Positions 17,598 to 26,713 of a DNA stretch of 64,000 bases are shown one piece after another. Numbering within the stretch: position 1 is the stretch's first letter; each line of letters begins with the position of its first letter. The notes under the pieces were generated by a model. That model worked only from the letters and a program-made list of their open reading frames with translations. It was not told the origin of the DNA and did not search any database. The stretch is from Stenotrophomonas hibiscicola ATCC 19867 (lineage in GTDB: Bacteria; Pseudomonadota; Gammaproteobacteria; Xanthomonadales; Xanthomonadaceae). The translations under genes were made by a program, and so were the position numbers. The DNA is taken from assembly GCF_000382065.1 (NCBI RefSeq), contig NZ_KB907500.1, positions 1-64,000 of the forward strand, written 5' to 3'.

Positions 17598-18733
17598 GGC
17601 AGGCTGGCCAGCGAATCGCGGCCGATGTCGGCGATGCGGCGCGCGCCGGTCAGCGTCATCGCCACGCGCATTTCCTTGGCGATCAGGTCCAGCAGGTTGG
17701 CCACCCCGGCTTCGCCCTGCGCAGCCAGCGCATAGACGAAGGCGCGACCCAGCAGCACGGCGTCAGCACCCAGCGCCAGCATGCGCACCACGTCCAGGCC
17801 GGTACGGATGCCCGAATCGGCGAGAATCTTCAGGTCGCCCTGCACCGCATCGGCGATGGCCGGCAACGCACGTGCGGTGGACAGCACGCCGTCCAGCTGG
17901 CGGCCACCGTGATTGGAGACCACGATGCCATCCGCACCGAACTTCACCGCATCACGCGCGTCATCCGGGTCGAGGATGCCCTTGATCACCATCGGGCCCT
18001 TCCAGAACTCGCGGATCCACTCCAGGTCCTTCCACGAAATGGAGGGATCGAAGTTGCTGCCCAACCAGCCGATGTAATCCTCCAGCCCGGTCGGGTTGCC
18101 GCGGTAGGTGGAGATGTTGCCGAGGTCATGCGGGCGGCCGAACAGGCCCACGTCCCACGCCCAGTGCGGATGGGTGATGGCCTGGCCGATACGGCGCAGC
18201 GAGGCATTCGGGCCGCTCATGCCCGAGTGTGCATCGCGGTAGCGCGCGCCCGGCACCGGCATGTCCACGGTGAACACCAGCGTGGTCACGCCGGCGGCCT
18301 GCGCCCGCTCCAGCGCGTTGCGCATGAAGCCACGGTCGCGCAGCACGTACAGCTGGAACCACATCGGCCGCTGGATGGCCGGTGCCACTTCCTCGATCGG
18401 GCACACCGACACCGTGGACAGGGTGAACGGGATGCCGCGGCTGTCGGCCGCGCGCGCCGCCTGTACCTCGCCGCGCCGGGCATACATGCCGGTCAGGCCG
18501 ACCGGCGCCAGCGCCACCGGCATCGCCAGTCTTTCGCCGAACAGCTCGGTTTCCAAGCTCAGGTCGGACATGTTGCGCAGGATGCGCTGGCGCAGCGCGA
18601 TGTCGGACAGGTCGGAAACGTTGCGCTTCAGCGTGTGCTCGGCATACGCGCCGCCATCGATGTAGTGGAACAGGAACGGCGGCAGCCGGCGTTGCGCTGC
18701 GGCACGGTAATCGGTGGAGGCGGAGATGATCAT
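17594..18733 (-). CDS. lldD: L-lactate dehydrogenase (FMN, quinone-linked)
   Basis: 379 residues. A membrane-associated FMN enzyme oxidising L-lactate to pyruvate. [38 protein letters not shown] is the LldD N-terminus and sets the start at 18733; further family marks are [29 protein letters not shown] and [17 protein letters not shown], the last holding the catalytic His and substrate-binding Arg. It begins four bases after lldR ends and overlaps dld by four bases. In E. coli the order is lldP-lldR-lldD without dld. Confidence 0.95.
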   Translation of the reverse strand: MIISASTDYRAAAQRRLPPFLFHYIDGGAYAEHTLKRNVSDLSDIALRQRILRNMSDLSLETELFGERLAMPVALAPVGLTGMYARRGEVQAARAADSRGIPFTLSTVSVCPIEEVAPAIQRPMWFQLYVLRDRGFMRNALERAQAAGVTTLVFTVDMPVPGARYRDAHSGMSGPNASLRRIGQAITHPHWAWDVGLFGRPHDLGNISTYRGNPTGLEDYIGWLGSNFDPSISWKDLEWIREFWKGPMVIKGILDPDDARDAVKFGADGIVVSNHGGRQLDGVLSTARALPAIADAVQGDLKILADSGIRTGLDVVRMLALGADAVLLGRAFVYALAAQGEAGVANLLDLIAKEMRVAMTLTGARRIADIGRDSLASLP

Positions 18734-18737
18734 GGGG

Positions 18738-19502
18738 TCAACCGTGTGGGGAAGGCAGGCGCGAGGCCCGCGCACGCCGGGCTTCGTTGTCATCGAGGGT
18801 GCGCAGCGTGGTGTGCACGAATTCGAGGTGGGCATGCGCGGCGGCGCGCGCGCGTTCGGGGTCGCCCGCCAGCACCGCGTCCATCATCTCGCGGTGCTGG
18901 TCGGACAGCGGCGAGAAGGTCCTCGCCGAGGTGTAGAGCTTTTCGCGGCTCTGCGAGATGTTGGTCTGCAGCAGTTCGAACAGTCCGCGCATCACCTGCA
19001 GCAGCACCAGGTTGTGCGAGGCCTCGGCGATGGACAGGTGGAAGGCCGCGTCGGCCTCTGCCTCGCCGGTGGGGTCGTCCTTGCCGTGCGCATCCATCAT
19101 GGTCTGGAAGGCCTGTGCGATGCGCGCGCGGTCCTCGTCGGTGGCCCGCAGCGCCGCATGCCAGGCGGTGGCACCTTCCAGCGCGTGGCGGATCTCCAGC
19201 ACGTCGAAGCGGTATTCCGGGTCGCCCTGGAACAGCGGCAGGTACGGCGCCAGCGGTTCATCCAGCGCCTGCCGCGCGCGTGCCGCAGGCTCGGCCACGT
19301 AGGTGCCGCCACCGACCCGTGCGGTCAACAGACCCTGGCTGGCAAGCTGCGCGATGGCCTCGCGCAGCGCGGTACGCGAGACCCCCAGCTGCACCGCCAG
19401 GGTGCGCTCGGCCGGCAGCCGGTCGCCCGGCCGCAGCTGTTGTTCCTGCACCAGGCCGCGCAGCTGCGCAGCCACCTTGTCCGAAATACGTTGCGTGCTC
19501 AT
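18738..19502 (-). CDS. lldR: GntR/FadR-family lactate-responsive regulator
   Basis: 254 residues. The N-terminal winged helix (about 1-75: [55 protein letters not shown]) is the GntR type, and the helical FCD effector domain follows, with histidines ([27 protein letters not shown]) that usually bind a metal and a carboxylate ligand. Position between lldP and lldD matches E. coli lldR, which represses or activates the operon according to lactate. Two TGGT-N3-ACCA sites upstream of lldP are its probable targets, giving autoregulation. Confidence 0.93.
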   Translation of the reverse strand: MSTQRISDKVAAQLRGLVQEQQLRPGDRLPAERTLAVQLGVSRTALREAIAQLASQGLLTARVGGGTYVAEPAARARQALDEPLAPYLPLFQGDPEYRFDVLEIRHALEGATAWHAALRATDEDRARIAQAFQTMMDAHGKDDPTGEAEADAAFHLSIAEASHNLVLLQVMRGLFELLQTNISQSREKLYTSARTFSPLSDQHREMMDAVLAGDPERARAAAHAHLEFVHTTLRTLDDNEARRARASRLPSPHG

Positions 19503-19555
19503 GGCGCCATTGTGGCCCGAAGCGCGCAGCGGGTGGTTGGCCAGCCGCGCATGCC

Positions 19556-21214
19556 TCAGGGAATCATCCAGGTCAGCCAGTAAGCCTGGGCCAGGGTGAT
19601 CAGGCCGACCATCGTGGTGAAGATCAGGCTGTGCTTGACCGTGAAGCGGAACAGGTCCGATTCCTTGCCGGCCAGGCCGACCGCCGCGCAGGCAATGGCG
19701 ATCGACTGCGGCGAGATCATCTTGCCGGTGACACCACCGGTGGTGTTGGCCGCTACCAGCAGCACGTCGGACACGCCGATCTGCTGTGCGGTGGTGGCCT
19801 GCAGTGCCGAGAACAAGGCATTGGACGAGGTGTCCGAGCCGGTCAGGAACACGCCCAGCCAGCCCAGAAACGGTGAGAAGAACGGGAACGCGTCGCCGGT
19901 ATGCGCCAATGCCAGCGCCAGCGTCGCCGACAGGCCCGAATAGTTGGCGATGAAGGCGAAGGCGAGCACCATGCCGATCGAGTAGATCGGCATGCGCAGC
20001 TCACGCACGGTTTCGCCGAAGGTGCGCAGCGCCGAACGGGCCGGCATGCGCAGCGCGATGATCGCGATCACCGCAGCGAGGATGATCGAGGTACCGGTGG
20101 CCGAGAACCAGTCGAACCTGTAGACGGCTTCGTAGCTCAACGGTGCATCCACGATCGGCGGCATCTTCTGCACCATCTGGTCCAGGCCCGGCACCGGGAT
20201 CTTGAGCACCCAGCTTTCCAGCGGGCCACCCGCCGCGAACAGCGACTTGAACGGCTTGATGCTCCACAGCGTGACCATCGCGGTGAGGATCAGGAACGGC
20301 GACCACGCCCTGGCGATCTGGCCAACGCTGTAGCGGGGCGCTTCCAGTGCCTGTGCGGCCGCCTCGGCGCTGGTTTCGGTATCGAAGCGGAAGATCCGCA
20401 CCGGCTTCCAGCGGCGCAGGAACAGGGCCAGGCACACCAGCGACGCCAGCGACGCGGTGATGTCCGGCAGTTCCGGGCCGATGAAGTTGGAGGTCAGGTA
20501 CTGCGCGATGGCGAACGAGCCCCCCGCAACCAGCACCGCCGGCCACGTTTCCCTGATGCCGCGCCAGCCATCCATGATCGCCATGATCCAGAACAGCACG
20601 ATGATGGTCAGGAACGGCAGCTGGCGGCCGGCCATCTGGCCGATCTCGAATGCGTCCAGGCCGGTGACCTGCCCTGCCACGATGATCGGAATGCCCATCG
20701 CGCCGAACGCTACCGGCGCAGTGTTGACGATCAGGCACAGGCCGGCGGCATACAGCGGCTTGAAGCCCAGCCCGACCAGCAGCGCTGCGGTGATCGCCAC
20801 CGGCGCACCGAAGCCGGCCGCGCCTTCCAGAAAGGCACCAAACGCGAAACCGACCATCAGCATCTGCAGGCGCTGGTCTTCAGTCACGGACAGGATCGAG
20901 GCGCGGATGATGTCGAACTGCCCGGTCTTGACCGAAACTTTGTAGAGGAACACCGCACCGATGATGATCCACGCGATGGGCCACAGGCCGTAGACGAAAC
21001 CGAAGCCGGCCGCGCCCAGCGCCTGCGGCACCGGCATGCGGTAGAACAGCAGGGCCACGCCGAGTGCGATGGCCACGGTGATCGTGCCGGCCAGCCAGCC
21101 CTTCATGCGCAGCACGGCCAGGGCAACGAAGAAGAACGCGATCGGCAGCAGCGCGATCAGGCTCGACAACCACAGGTTGCCGGCGGGGTCGTACAGGTGT
21201 TGCCAGGGCTGCAT
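19556..21214 (-). CDS. lldP: L-lactate permease
   Basis: 552 residues against 551 in E. coli. A polytopic inner-membrane proton symporter for lactate (and often glycolate). The start [25 protein letters not shown] is characteristic of LldP/GlcA, and [20 protein letters not shown] and [20 protein letters not shown] are the signature segments of the LctP family. About 12-14 membrane segments are visible. It is the first gene of the unit, with lldR starting 54 bp after it. Its leader (21215-21419) carries two operator-like sites and a GCCCACCGC-AAG-CGGTGGG-like hairpin at about 21240-21260. Confidence 0.95.
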   Translation of the reverse strand: MQPWQHLYDPAGNLWLSSLIALLPIAFFFVALAVLRMKGWLAGTITVAIALGVALLFYRMPVPQALGAAGFGFVYGLWPIAWIIIGAVFLYKVSVKTGQFDIIRASILSVTEDQRLQMLMVGFAFGAFLEGAAGFGAPVAITAALLVGLGFKPLYAAGLCLIVNTAPVAFGAMGIPIIVAGQVTGLDAFEIGQMAGRQLPFLTIIVLFWIMAIMDGWRGIRETWPAVLVAGGSFAIAQYLTSNFIGPELPDITASLASLVCLALFLRRWKPVRIFRFDTETSAEAAAQALEAPRYSVGQIARAWSPFLILTAMVTLWSIKPFKSLFAAGGPLESWVLKIPVPGLDQMVQKMPPIVDAPLSYEAVYRFDWFSATGTSIILAAVIAIIALRMPARSALRTFGETVRELRMPIYSIGMVLAFAFIANYSGLSATLALALAHTGDAFPFFSPFLGWLGVFLTGSDTSSNALFSALQATTAQQIGVSDVLLVAANTTGGVTGKMISPQSIAIACAAVGLAGKESDLFRFTVKHSLIFTTMVGLITLAQAYWLTWMIP

Positions 21215-21279
21215 GAAGATTCTCGACTGGGAACGGAGGAGCCCACCGCAAGCGGTGGGTCGCCGTGGCCGTCGATCAT

Positions 21280-21290
21280 TGGTATTACCA
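21280..21290 (-). promoter_or_regulatory. LldR/FadR-type operator, proximal
   Basis: TGGTATTACCA, a perfect TGGT-N3-ACCA dyad, 66 bp upstream of the lldP start. This is the consensus bound by FadR-subfamily GntR regulators. Confidence 0.75.
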
Positions 21291-21375
21291 TTGATGATTC
21301 GATCAGACCACTTGTAGCAGATTTAACCGCCACTCCGACGACGAGCCTATTAGACCATAAGGCTAGCCGTCATAT

Positions 21376-21386
21376 TGGTCCGACCA
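21376..21386 (-). promoter_or_regulatory. LldR/FadR-type operator, distal
   Basis: TGGTCCGACCA, a second perfect TGGT-N3-ACCA dyad, centred 96 bp from the proximal one. The stretch between them contains a candidate minus-strand promoter (TATGAC, 16 bp, TAATAG). Two operators flanking the promoter match the E. coli lldPRD arrangement, where LldR both represses and activates. Confidence 0.7.
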
Positions 21387-21419
21387 TTACAAACTTCATG
21401 GTAGGCAACGCGACCTTCC

Positions 21420-21872
21420 CTACGAAATCCGCTTCTCCAACCGCCGCATCACCGCCAGCACCAGCACGCACAGCACGCTCACGCCGATGGCGATCACGTA
21501 CTTGCTGATCCCCACCGCAATCCCGATGGCCGCCGCCATGATCAACGAGCTGGCCGTGGTCAGGCCGCTGACCTGGTCCTCGCGTGAGCCGCGCAGGATG
21601 GTGCCGGCGGCCACGAAGCCGACGCAGGCCACCACCGCTTCAATCAGGCGTACCGGATCGACCTGCAACAGGTCGCGGTAACGCTCCTGCTGGAAATGTT
21701 CGGCCACCGAGTCTCCGAGACCGACGATCAACGCGGCGGCCCCGGCGATCAACATGTGCGTTCGCAGGCCAGCGGCGTGCTTGCCCATTTCCCGCTCGAC
21801 ACCGAGCACACCGCCGAACAGCATCGCTGCGGCTACGCGCAGCAGGATCGAGACATCCTGGGTAAGTTCCAT
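21420..21872 (-). CDS. MgtC/SapB-family membrane protein
   Basis: 150 residues from ATG 21872. Four membrane segments: LLRVAAAMLFGGVLGVEREMGKHAAGLRTHMLIAGAAALIVGLG, then EAVVACVGFVAAGTILR and the VSGLTTASSLIMAAAIGIAVG stretch. The GVERE..KHAAGLRTHMLI loop and the aspartate-preceded GLTTA(S)xL match the MgtC N-terminal domain. Family members affect growth at low Mg2+ and inhibit the F1Fo ATP synthase in pathogens; this short version lacks the cytoplasmic ACT-like domain. It stops near the distal lldP operator and shares no obvious unit with lldP. Confidence 0.85.
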   Translation of the reverse strand: MELTQDVSILLRVAAAMLFGGVLGVEREMGKHAAGLRTHMLIAGAAALIVGLGDSVAEHFQQERYRDLLQVDPVRLIEAVVACVGFVAAGTILRGSREDQVSGLTTASSLIMAAAIGIAVGISKYVIAIGVSVLCVLVLAVMRRLEKRIS

Positions 21873-21954
21873 GGGCAGGCTCCGGGAATTTCCCTGAGCG
21901 TCGCGTGGAATGCGTGGCATAGAGGTGAAGGCCACCCCACAGTGCGTTCACCCG

Positions 21955-21977
21955 GTAGCGCCGGGCGATGCCCGGCG
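21955..21977. repeat. Single SMAG-type REP (GCGCCGGGC subfamily)
   Basis: GTAG followed by CGCCGGGC-GAT-GCCCGGCG, between the SDR stop codon and the MgtC-like gene. Confidence 0.8.
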
Positions 21978-22001
21978 ACCCCGTAACCCGCGTTCAGCGC
22001 A

Positions 22002-22760
22002 TCACTGCGCGAGGTAGCCACCATCGATGGCGTAGTACGTGCCGGTCGCGAACGAGGCATCGTCGCTGGCCAGCCAGGCTACCAACGCGGCCACTTCCTG
22101 CGGCGTACCCAGCCGCTTCAACGCGTGCCGCCCTTCCAGCGTGGCGCGCACCTTCGGGTCCATCTTCTCCAGCAGCGGTGTGCTGATGAAGCCCGGCCCC
22201 ACTGCGTTGACACGGATGCCGTCAGCCGCATGTTCCCACGCTGCGGTCTGGGTCAGCCCGACCACGCCGTGCTTGGCCGCCACGTACGCAGTGGAACCGG
22301 CATAGCCCACTTGGCCCAGGATCGAGGCCATGTTGATGATGCTGCCGCCCGTGCCGGCCGCGCGCATGGCCTGGATCTGCGCACGCTGGCACAGGAACAC
22401 GCTGGTGAGGTTGACATCGATCACGCGCTGCCAGCCATCGATAGGATAGTCACCGCTGGCGGCGGCCGGCCCGCTGATGCCGGCGTTGTTGACCGCCACG
22501 TGCAGGCCGTCGAGTTCCTTGATCGTGCGCTGCACCGCTGCCTCCACCGCCGCGTCGTCGGTGACGTCCAGCGCGATGCCGATGGCCTGTGCACCCGCAT
22601 CCCGCAACTGCGCCACGGTGGCATCGACCGCATCCTGCTTCAGATCCCAGACCGAGATCCGCGCGCCGGACGCCGCCAGGGTCTGCGCCACAGCCAGGCC
22701 TATACCGGACACGCCGCCGGTCACGATCGCGGTCTTGCCGGTGAGCTGGTAGTCAATCAT
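22002..22760 (-). CDS. Short-chain dehydrogenase/reductase (classical SDR)
   Basis: 252 residues, cytoplasmic. TGGVSGIG (about 14-21) is the dinucleotide-binding loop, NNAG (91-94) the structural motif, and Ser146, Tyr159 and Lys163 (STAYVAAKHG) the catalytic residues. The Asp at the end of strand 2 (SVWDL) predicts NAD(H) preference over NADP(H). The C-terminus VAALVAWLASDDASFATGTYYAIDGGYLAQ is standard. The substrate is unknown; relatives act on 3-hydroxyacyl chains, sugars or alcohols. It diverges from an AraC regulator across an A/T-rich gap that may hold shared control sites. Confidence 0.88.
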   Translation of the reverse strand: MIDYQLTGKTAIVTGGVSGIGLAVAQTLAASGARISVWDLKQDAVDATVAQLRDAGAQAIGIALDVTDDAAVEAAVQRTIKELDGLHVAVNNAGISGPAAASGDYPIDGWQRVIDVNLTSVFLCQRAQIQAMRAAGTGGSIINMASILGQVGYAGSTAYVAAKHGVVGLTQTAAWEHAADGIRVNAVGPGFISTPLLEKMDPKVRATLEGRHALKRLGTPQEVAALVAWLASDDASFATGTYYAIDGGYLAQ

Positions 22761-23083
22761 CTGCGTTCTCCATCAGTGGGGGTATCGAAGTGGCCTGCAA
22801 CAGCCAACCGCCCCACCCTACGCGCGCGCCCGTGACGGCCAGGCTGACATCGCATCTTCAGGTGATCGTTCCAGCCATAAGACCTCAACTGAAGTTTATG
22901 TATGGAATTACGTACGGATATGCATGCAAAACGCCGGCGTATGTTCGGCGGCATTTTCACTTTGGCCGTAATCGCCAATCGTTTTGACCTTATTGAGGTC
23001 AAAAGCGCGCGAATCGCGGCGACAATGGGAAACACTTCCAGTTTCTTCGACACATCCAATTCAACCTGTGTTTGCGCAGAGCG
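22761..23083. other. A/T-rich divergent promoter region between the SDR and AraC genes
   Basis: 323 bp without a supported gene. From about 22865 the GC content falls well below the surroundings. It contains a TACGTACGGATATGCATGC stretch and the perfect dyad at 22982-23004. Open frames crossing it (for example 22902-23234) overlap the AraC gene in another frame and show no coding features. Confidence 0.6.
22982..23004. promoter_or_regulatory. Perfect dyad TTTTGACCT-N5-AGGTCAAAA
   Basis: Nine-base arms with a TATTG spacer, 80 bp before the AraC start and about 220 bp before the SDR start on the other strand. The symmetry suits a dimeric regulator. The TTGACC half could also overlap a -35 element for the AraC gene. 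Confidence 0.55.
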
Positions 23084-24037
23084 ATGTCCCGATATTTCAC
23101 TTTTGCTGATTACCGCCACTTCGGCGAACGCCATGGCTACGACTACCGGATCGAAGGGAGTGAACTGCGCGACGACCAATGGGCAGGGCGTGGCGACGTC
23201 CACGAGCAGTCACTGCGCGGTGGCCTGGGCCTGATCGCCTCGGACGTGCACAACCGGTTCACCTACGCGGCCACCGCTGTGCACGGTGCCGGCCTGACCA
23301 TCCGCCTGATGCTGCAGGGCGAAGTGGATGTCCAGTTTCCTCGTCGCAAGGGGTTCACGCTGCGCGCCGGCACAGGCATGACCACAAGTCACCATGAACC
23401 TGTTTCCATGGCCGGTCTGCATCCTGGTGGCAGCCACCTGCGCGGGGTCAGCTTGAGCGTACCGGCCGACCTGGACGTGGACATGCTGCGCCTGCCGGCA
23501 CTGCAACGGGTCCTTCATTCCCCTCTGCAGTGCCGCCACTGGGCCATTCCGCATGCCTTGCTGCCAACGCTCGCCCAATTGTTCGACAGTCCCTGGCAGG
23601 ACGACATCGATGCGCTGTGGCGCGAAGGCGTGGCCCTGCAGGTGTTGGCCGTCGGCCTCCAGGCCGAGGATATGCAGACCGAGCATGTCCGCACACTGCG
23701 CGCCGGCCAGCGCGAGCGGCTGGAGCGCGTGCGTGCCTACCTGCATGACGACCCCAGCCATGCCCACAGCCTGATCGAACTGGCCCAGCTGGCCTGCATG
23801 AGTCCCAGTTCGCTGCGCCGCCACTTCGCACAGCAGTATGGAAGCTCGGTGTTCGACTATCTGCACGAACAGCGCATGCGCCACGCCGAACAGGGCCTGC
23901 GCGAGGACGGCTGGACAGTTGAACAGGCCGCTGCGGCCTGTGGTTACCGCCATCCCAGTAACTTCGCTGCGGCGTTCCGCAAGCGTTTCGGACTGGTGCC
24001 CAGCCGCTGGCGCACGGGCCCATCGAAGGTGGACTGA
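23084..24037 (+). CDS. AraC-family transcriptional regulator (PchR-like)
   Basis: 317 residues from ATG 23084 (a TTG at 23072 is in frame but less likely). The N-terminal half resembles PchR-type ligand-binding domains (VHGAGLTIRLMLQGEVDVQF, AGTGMTTSHHEP). The C-terminal AraC domain has both helix-turn-helix motifs: LIELAQLACMSPSSLRRHFAQQYGSSVFDYLHEQRMRHA and WTVEQAAAACGYRHPSNFAAAFRKRFGLVPSRWR. PchR relatives respond to siderophores, but no receptor gene is adjacent here; the divergent SDR gene is the nearest possible target. Confidence 0.88.
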   Translation: MSRYFTFADYRHFGERHGYDYRIEGSELRDDQWAGRGDVHEQSLRGGLGLIASDVHNRFTYAATAVHGAGLTIRLMLQGEVDVQFPRRKGFTLRAGTGMTTSHHEPVSMAGLHPGGSHLRGVSLSVPADLDVDMLRLPALQRVLHSPLQCRHWAIPHALLPTLAQLFDSPWQDDIDALWREGVALQVLAVGLQAEDMQTEHVRTLRAGQRERLERVRAYLHDDPSHAHSLIELAQLACMSPSSLRRHFAQQYGSSVFDYLHEQRMRHAEQGLREDGWTVEQAAAACGYRHPSNFAAAFRKRFGLVPSRWRTGPSKVD

Positions 24038-24055
24038 AGGCCCGGGCCCTGGCAG

Positions 24056-24188
24056 GTGTCGACCTTGGTCGACACGCTCCTGCGCCATCGCGGATGCCGG
24101 CCAGCGGCCGGCACTACCAACGCCGCCGGGCATGGCCCGGCGCTACCGACACCGCACATCCCTGGGTAGCGCCGGGCCATGCCCGGCG
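24056..24188. repeat. Cluster of REP palindromes
   Basis: A perfect GTGTCGACC-TT-GGTCGACAC palindrome (24056-24075), then three SMAG elements: TGCCGGCC...GGCCGGCACTAC (24095-24117), CGCCGGGC-ATG-GCCCGGCGCTAC (24124-24146) and GTAGCGCCGGGC-CAT-GCCCGGCG (24166-24188). The cluster fills the gap between converging genes. Confidence 0.85.
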
Positions 24189-24202
24189 TCACCCTGGCCG
24201 CT

Positions 24203-26113
24203 TCAATACACCGGCAGATCGATGTAGCTCGCCTGTGCCGCGCTGTGCCAGACCCGCTGCGTGGCCTTCTGGTAATCGCCCGGCCTGGCCAGGTAAATAT
24301 TCGGCACGTAAGTCTGCGGGTTGCGGTCATACAGCGGGAACAGGCTGGACTGCACCTGCACCATCACCCGGTGGCCCTTCTGGAACGTGTGGTTTGCGTT
24401 GGGCAGATCGAAGCGATACGGCAGCACCTGGTTGGCGGTCAGAGGCTTCGGATCGGTGAAGCTCTCGCGGTAGCGGCCACGGAAGATCGCCAGCGACACC
24501 GGCAACTGGTAGCCCCCCATCTCCGGCGTGGACGCTTCCTGGTCCGGATACACGTCGATCAGCTTCACCACCCAGTCGCTGTCGGTGCCACTGGTCGAAG
24601 CCTGCAGGTGAACCACCGGCGCGCCGCCGATGCGCAGCGGCGCGGTCAGCGGTTCGGTGATGAAGGTCAACACGTCCGGGCGCCCATCGACGAAGCGCTG
24701 GTCCTTGACCAGCCAGGTGGTCCACATGTCGCGGTCGCCGAAGCGGATCGGGCGCGGCACGAACGGCACCGGCTTGGCCGGGTCGGACACGTATTCCTCG
24801 AAGTCGCCCTCGCCCGCCGCCGGTGCCTGGAACGCCAGCTTGCCGCCGGCGCGCAGGAACAGCGGCTTGCTGCTGGCGGCACAGCCCTTGTCGCAGCTGC
24901 GCGGCCAACCCTTCAGGCGATCCCAGTGGTTCTCACCGGTGTTGTAGATCAGCACCGGTGGCGTATCGGCCTTCGGCGCGCCATCCACCAGGTACTGGTC
25001 GAAGAAGGGCTTGAGCACGTCGCGGCGGAACTGCAGCGCGGTATCGCCGTCGAACTTCAGCGCACCCAGTTCGCTGCCGCTGTAGTTCACCTGGCTGTGT
25101 CGCCACGGGCCCATCACCAGGTAATTGCGGTTGTTGCCGCTATCGCGTCCTTCCATCGCCTGGTAGGCGTGGTTGGCACCCCACATGTCCTCCTGGTCCC
25201 ACAGGCCCTGCAGCCACATGGTCGGCACCTTCAGCGGTGTCTTTGCCATCACCGCGTCCAGCGCCTGGCCCTGCCAGAAGCCGTCGTAGGCCGGATGCTC
25301 GACCAGCTTCTTCCACCAAGTCAGCTGGTCCACACCGGTGAAGCGCGCGTAGTCGCCGGCCGAACCGATGCGCAGGAAGGTGCTGTAGTCGTCGTAGCCG
25401 AGGCTGGGCAGCGGCGTGCCCTTGCCGCGCTTCTCGGTCTGCATCGCGAAATAGTTGAAGTTGACCTGGCGGAACGCACCGTAGTTGAGCCAGTCGTCGC
25501 CCATCCAGCCATCGACCATCGGGCTCTGCGGCGCAGCCACCTTCAGTGCCGGATGCGGGTCGGTCAGCGCCATCACCACGGTGAAGCCCTCGTACGACGA
25601 GCCGAGCATGCCGACCTTGCCATTGCTCTCCGGTACGTTCTTCACCAGCCAGTCGATGGTGTCCCAAGCATCGGTGGAGTGGTCCACCTTGGTGTTGTTC
25701 AACGGCCCGCGCAGCGGCCGGGTCATCACGTAATCGCCTTCGGAGCCGTACTTGCCGCGGATGTCCTGGAACACGCGGATGTAACCGCCGTCGACGAACA
25801 CCTCGTCGCCCTGCGGCAGCAGATCGCGCATGCGTGGCGAATCACTGCGGCTGGCGCGGCCAGCGGCATCGTAAGGTGTGCGGGTCAGCAGGATCGGCGC
25901 GTTGCGGGCGCCCTTGGGCACCACGATCACCGTATACAGCTTGGTGCCGTCACGCATCGGCACCATCACCACGCGCTTGTCGTAGTCACGACCGACATCA
26001 GGGGCAACGAAGGGCTTGCCGCTGATGTCCGGGGTCATCGGCGGGGTATCGGCGGCCAGCACGGTGCTGGACAGGCAAAGGGCAATGGCTACAGCGACGG
26101 CACGCACACGCAT
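24203..26113 (-). CDS. Alpha-amino acid ester hydrolase (CocE/NonD, S15-like)
   Basis: 636 residues, one fewer than I recall for X. citri AEH. A signal peptide ending VLAAD follows ATG 26113 with a strong GGGAGGGG ribosome site. The serine-hydrolase nucleophile is in GSSYEG (Ser173), the acid and carboxylate cluster in WDQEDMW (Asp306, Glu308, Asp309) with Asp207 in GDDWLNYG, and the catalytic His339 in GPWRHS. These match X. citri Ser174, Asp307, Glu309, Asp310, Asp208 and His340 with a constant offset of one. AEHs hydrolyse and transfer alpha-amino acyl groups of beta-lactams such as ampicillin and cephalexin. The natural periplasmic substrate is unknown. A jelly-roll domain forms the C-terminal third. 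Confidence 0.9.
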   Translation of the reverse strand: MRVRAVAVAIALCLSSTVLAADTPPMTPDISGKPFVAPDVGRDYDKRVVMVPMRDGTKLYTVIVVPKGARNAPILLTRTPYDAAGRASRSDSPRMRDLLPQGDEVFVDGGYIRVFQDIRGKYGSEGDYVMTRPLRGPLNNTKVDHSTDAWDTIDWLVKNVPESNGKVGMLGSSYEGFTVVMALTDPHPALKVAAPQSPMVDGWMGDDWLNYGAFRQVNFNYFAMQTEKRGKGTPLPSLGYDDYSTFLRIGSAGDYARFTGVDQLTWWKKLVEHPAYDGFWQGQALDAVMAKTPLKVPTMWLQGLWDQEDMWGANHAYQAMEGRDSGNNRNYLVMGPWRHSQVNYSGSELGALKFDGDTALQFRRDVLKPFFDQYLVDGAPKADTPPVLIYNTGENHWDRLKGWPRSCDKGCAASSKPLFLRAGGKLAFQAPAAGEGDFEEYVSDPAKPVPFVPRPIRFGDRDMWTTWLVKDQRFVDGRPDVLTFITEPLTAPLRIGGAPVVHLQASTSGTDSDWVVKLIDVYPDQEASTPEMGGYQLPVSLAIFRGRYRESFTDPKPLTANQVLPYRFDLPNANHTFQKGHRVMVQVQSSLFPLYDRNPQTYVPNIYLARPGDYQKATQRVWHSAAQASYIDLPVY

Positions 26114-26246
26114 GGACAACCCCTCCCGGCAGGAAAGCCTCAAGCCTACTCCTGCCCCGGGCCGTGAAGTGTGTGCAGGCTTTGCATTCTGCGGTGGATG
26201 CGGGTAGGACTGATGGCACATGTGCCGCTACGTTTGCCGACGACAG

Positions 26247-26323
26247 GTAGTGCCGGCCGCTGGCCGGCAACTTCATGATCCTGCGGCGCGTTACGACGGT
26301 TGCCGGCCAGCGGCCGGCACCAC
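26247..26323. repeat. SMAG-type REP pair (TGCCGGCC subfamily)
   Basis: GTAGTGCCGGCC-GC-TGGCCGGCA (26247-26269) faces TGCCGGCCAGCGGCCGGCACCAC (26301-26323), where CTAC has become CCAC. The pair ends four bases before the stop codon of the NTF2-like gene. Confidence 0.85.
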
Positions 26324-26326
26324 CGA

Positions 26327-26713
26327 TCAATCTGCCGTTACCTCATGCAGCGCCAGCCAGCACCAGCGCCCCTGTTCTTGCCTCAGTACCGCCAGCGACT
26401 CCCGCCATGCGGATGCGCCACCGTCGATCGAATGACCTTCGCGATAGCGCAGCACCGCCAGCGGTGATATCGCATCCACCGCCTGCACGGCTTCGATGGA
26501 AATCTGCAGCCCCGGCCGCGCGCCATGGCCACCCGCGAACAGTGCCTGCACGGCATTACGGTCCAGCCTGCGACCCGCGATGCCGACCATGCTGAAGTCC
26601 GCGCAGAAATGCGCCATCAGATCATCCAGCGCATCCGCAGCCACCTCGGCCCGGAACCAGGCCTGCAGTTTGTCGTGCAGGTGGTGGATTTCATGTTCTG
26701 CGGTCGTAGCCAT
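26327..26713 (-). CDS. NTF2-like (SnoaL/DUF4440-type) protein
   Basis: 128 residues. The ATG at 26713 overlaps the MFS stop codon by one base (TGATG), so the gene is translationally coupled to the transporter. LHDKLQAWFRAEVAADALDDLMAHFCADFSMVGIAGRRLDRNAVQALFAGG, then a run of beta strands ending WCWLALHEVTAD, follows the cone-shaped NTF2 fold. Such proteins are small-molecule binding or isomerase scaffolds. Its pairing with an exporter suggests binding or modifying the exported compound, which is inference. Confidence 0.75.
   Translation of the reverse strand: MATTAEHEIHHLHDKLQAWFRAEVAADALDDLMAHFCADFSMVGIAGRRLDRNAVQALFAGGHGARPGLQISIEAVQAVDAISPLAVLRYREGHSIDGGASAWRESLAVLRQEQGRWCWLALHEVTAD

Noticed and set aside
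22902-23234. 110-residue frame crossing the AraC start
   Set aside because: Overlaps the AraC coding region in another frame, no ribosome site or recognisable feature.
23084-24037. Siderophore uptake cluster around the PchR-like regulator
   Set aside because: No receptor, transporter or biosynthesis gene is adjacent; only the regulator domain resembles PchR.
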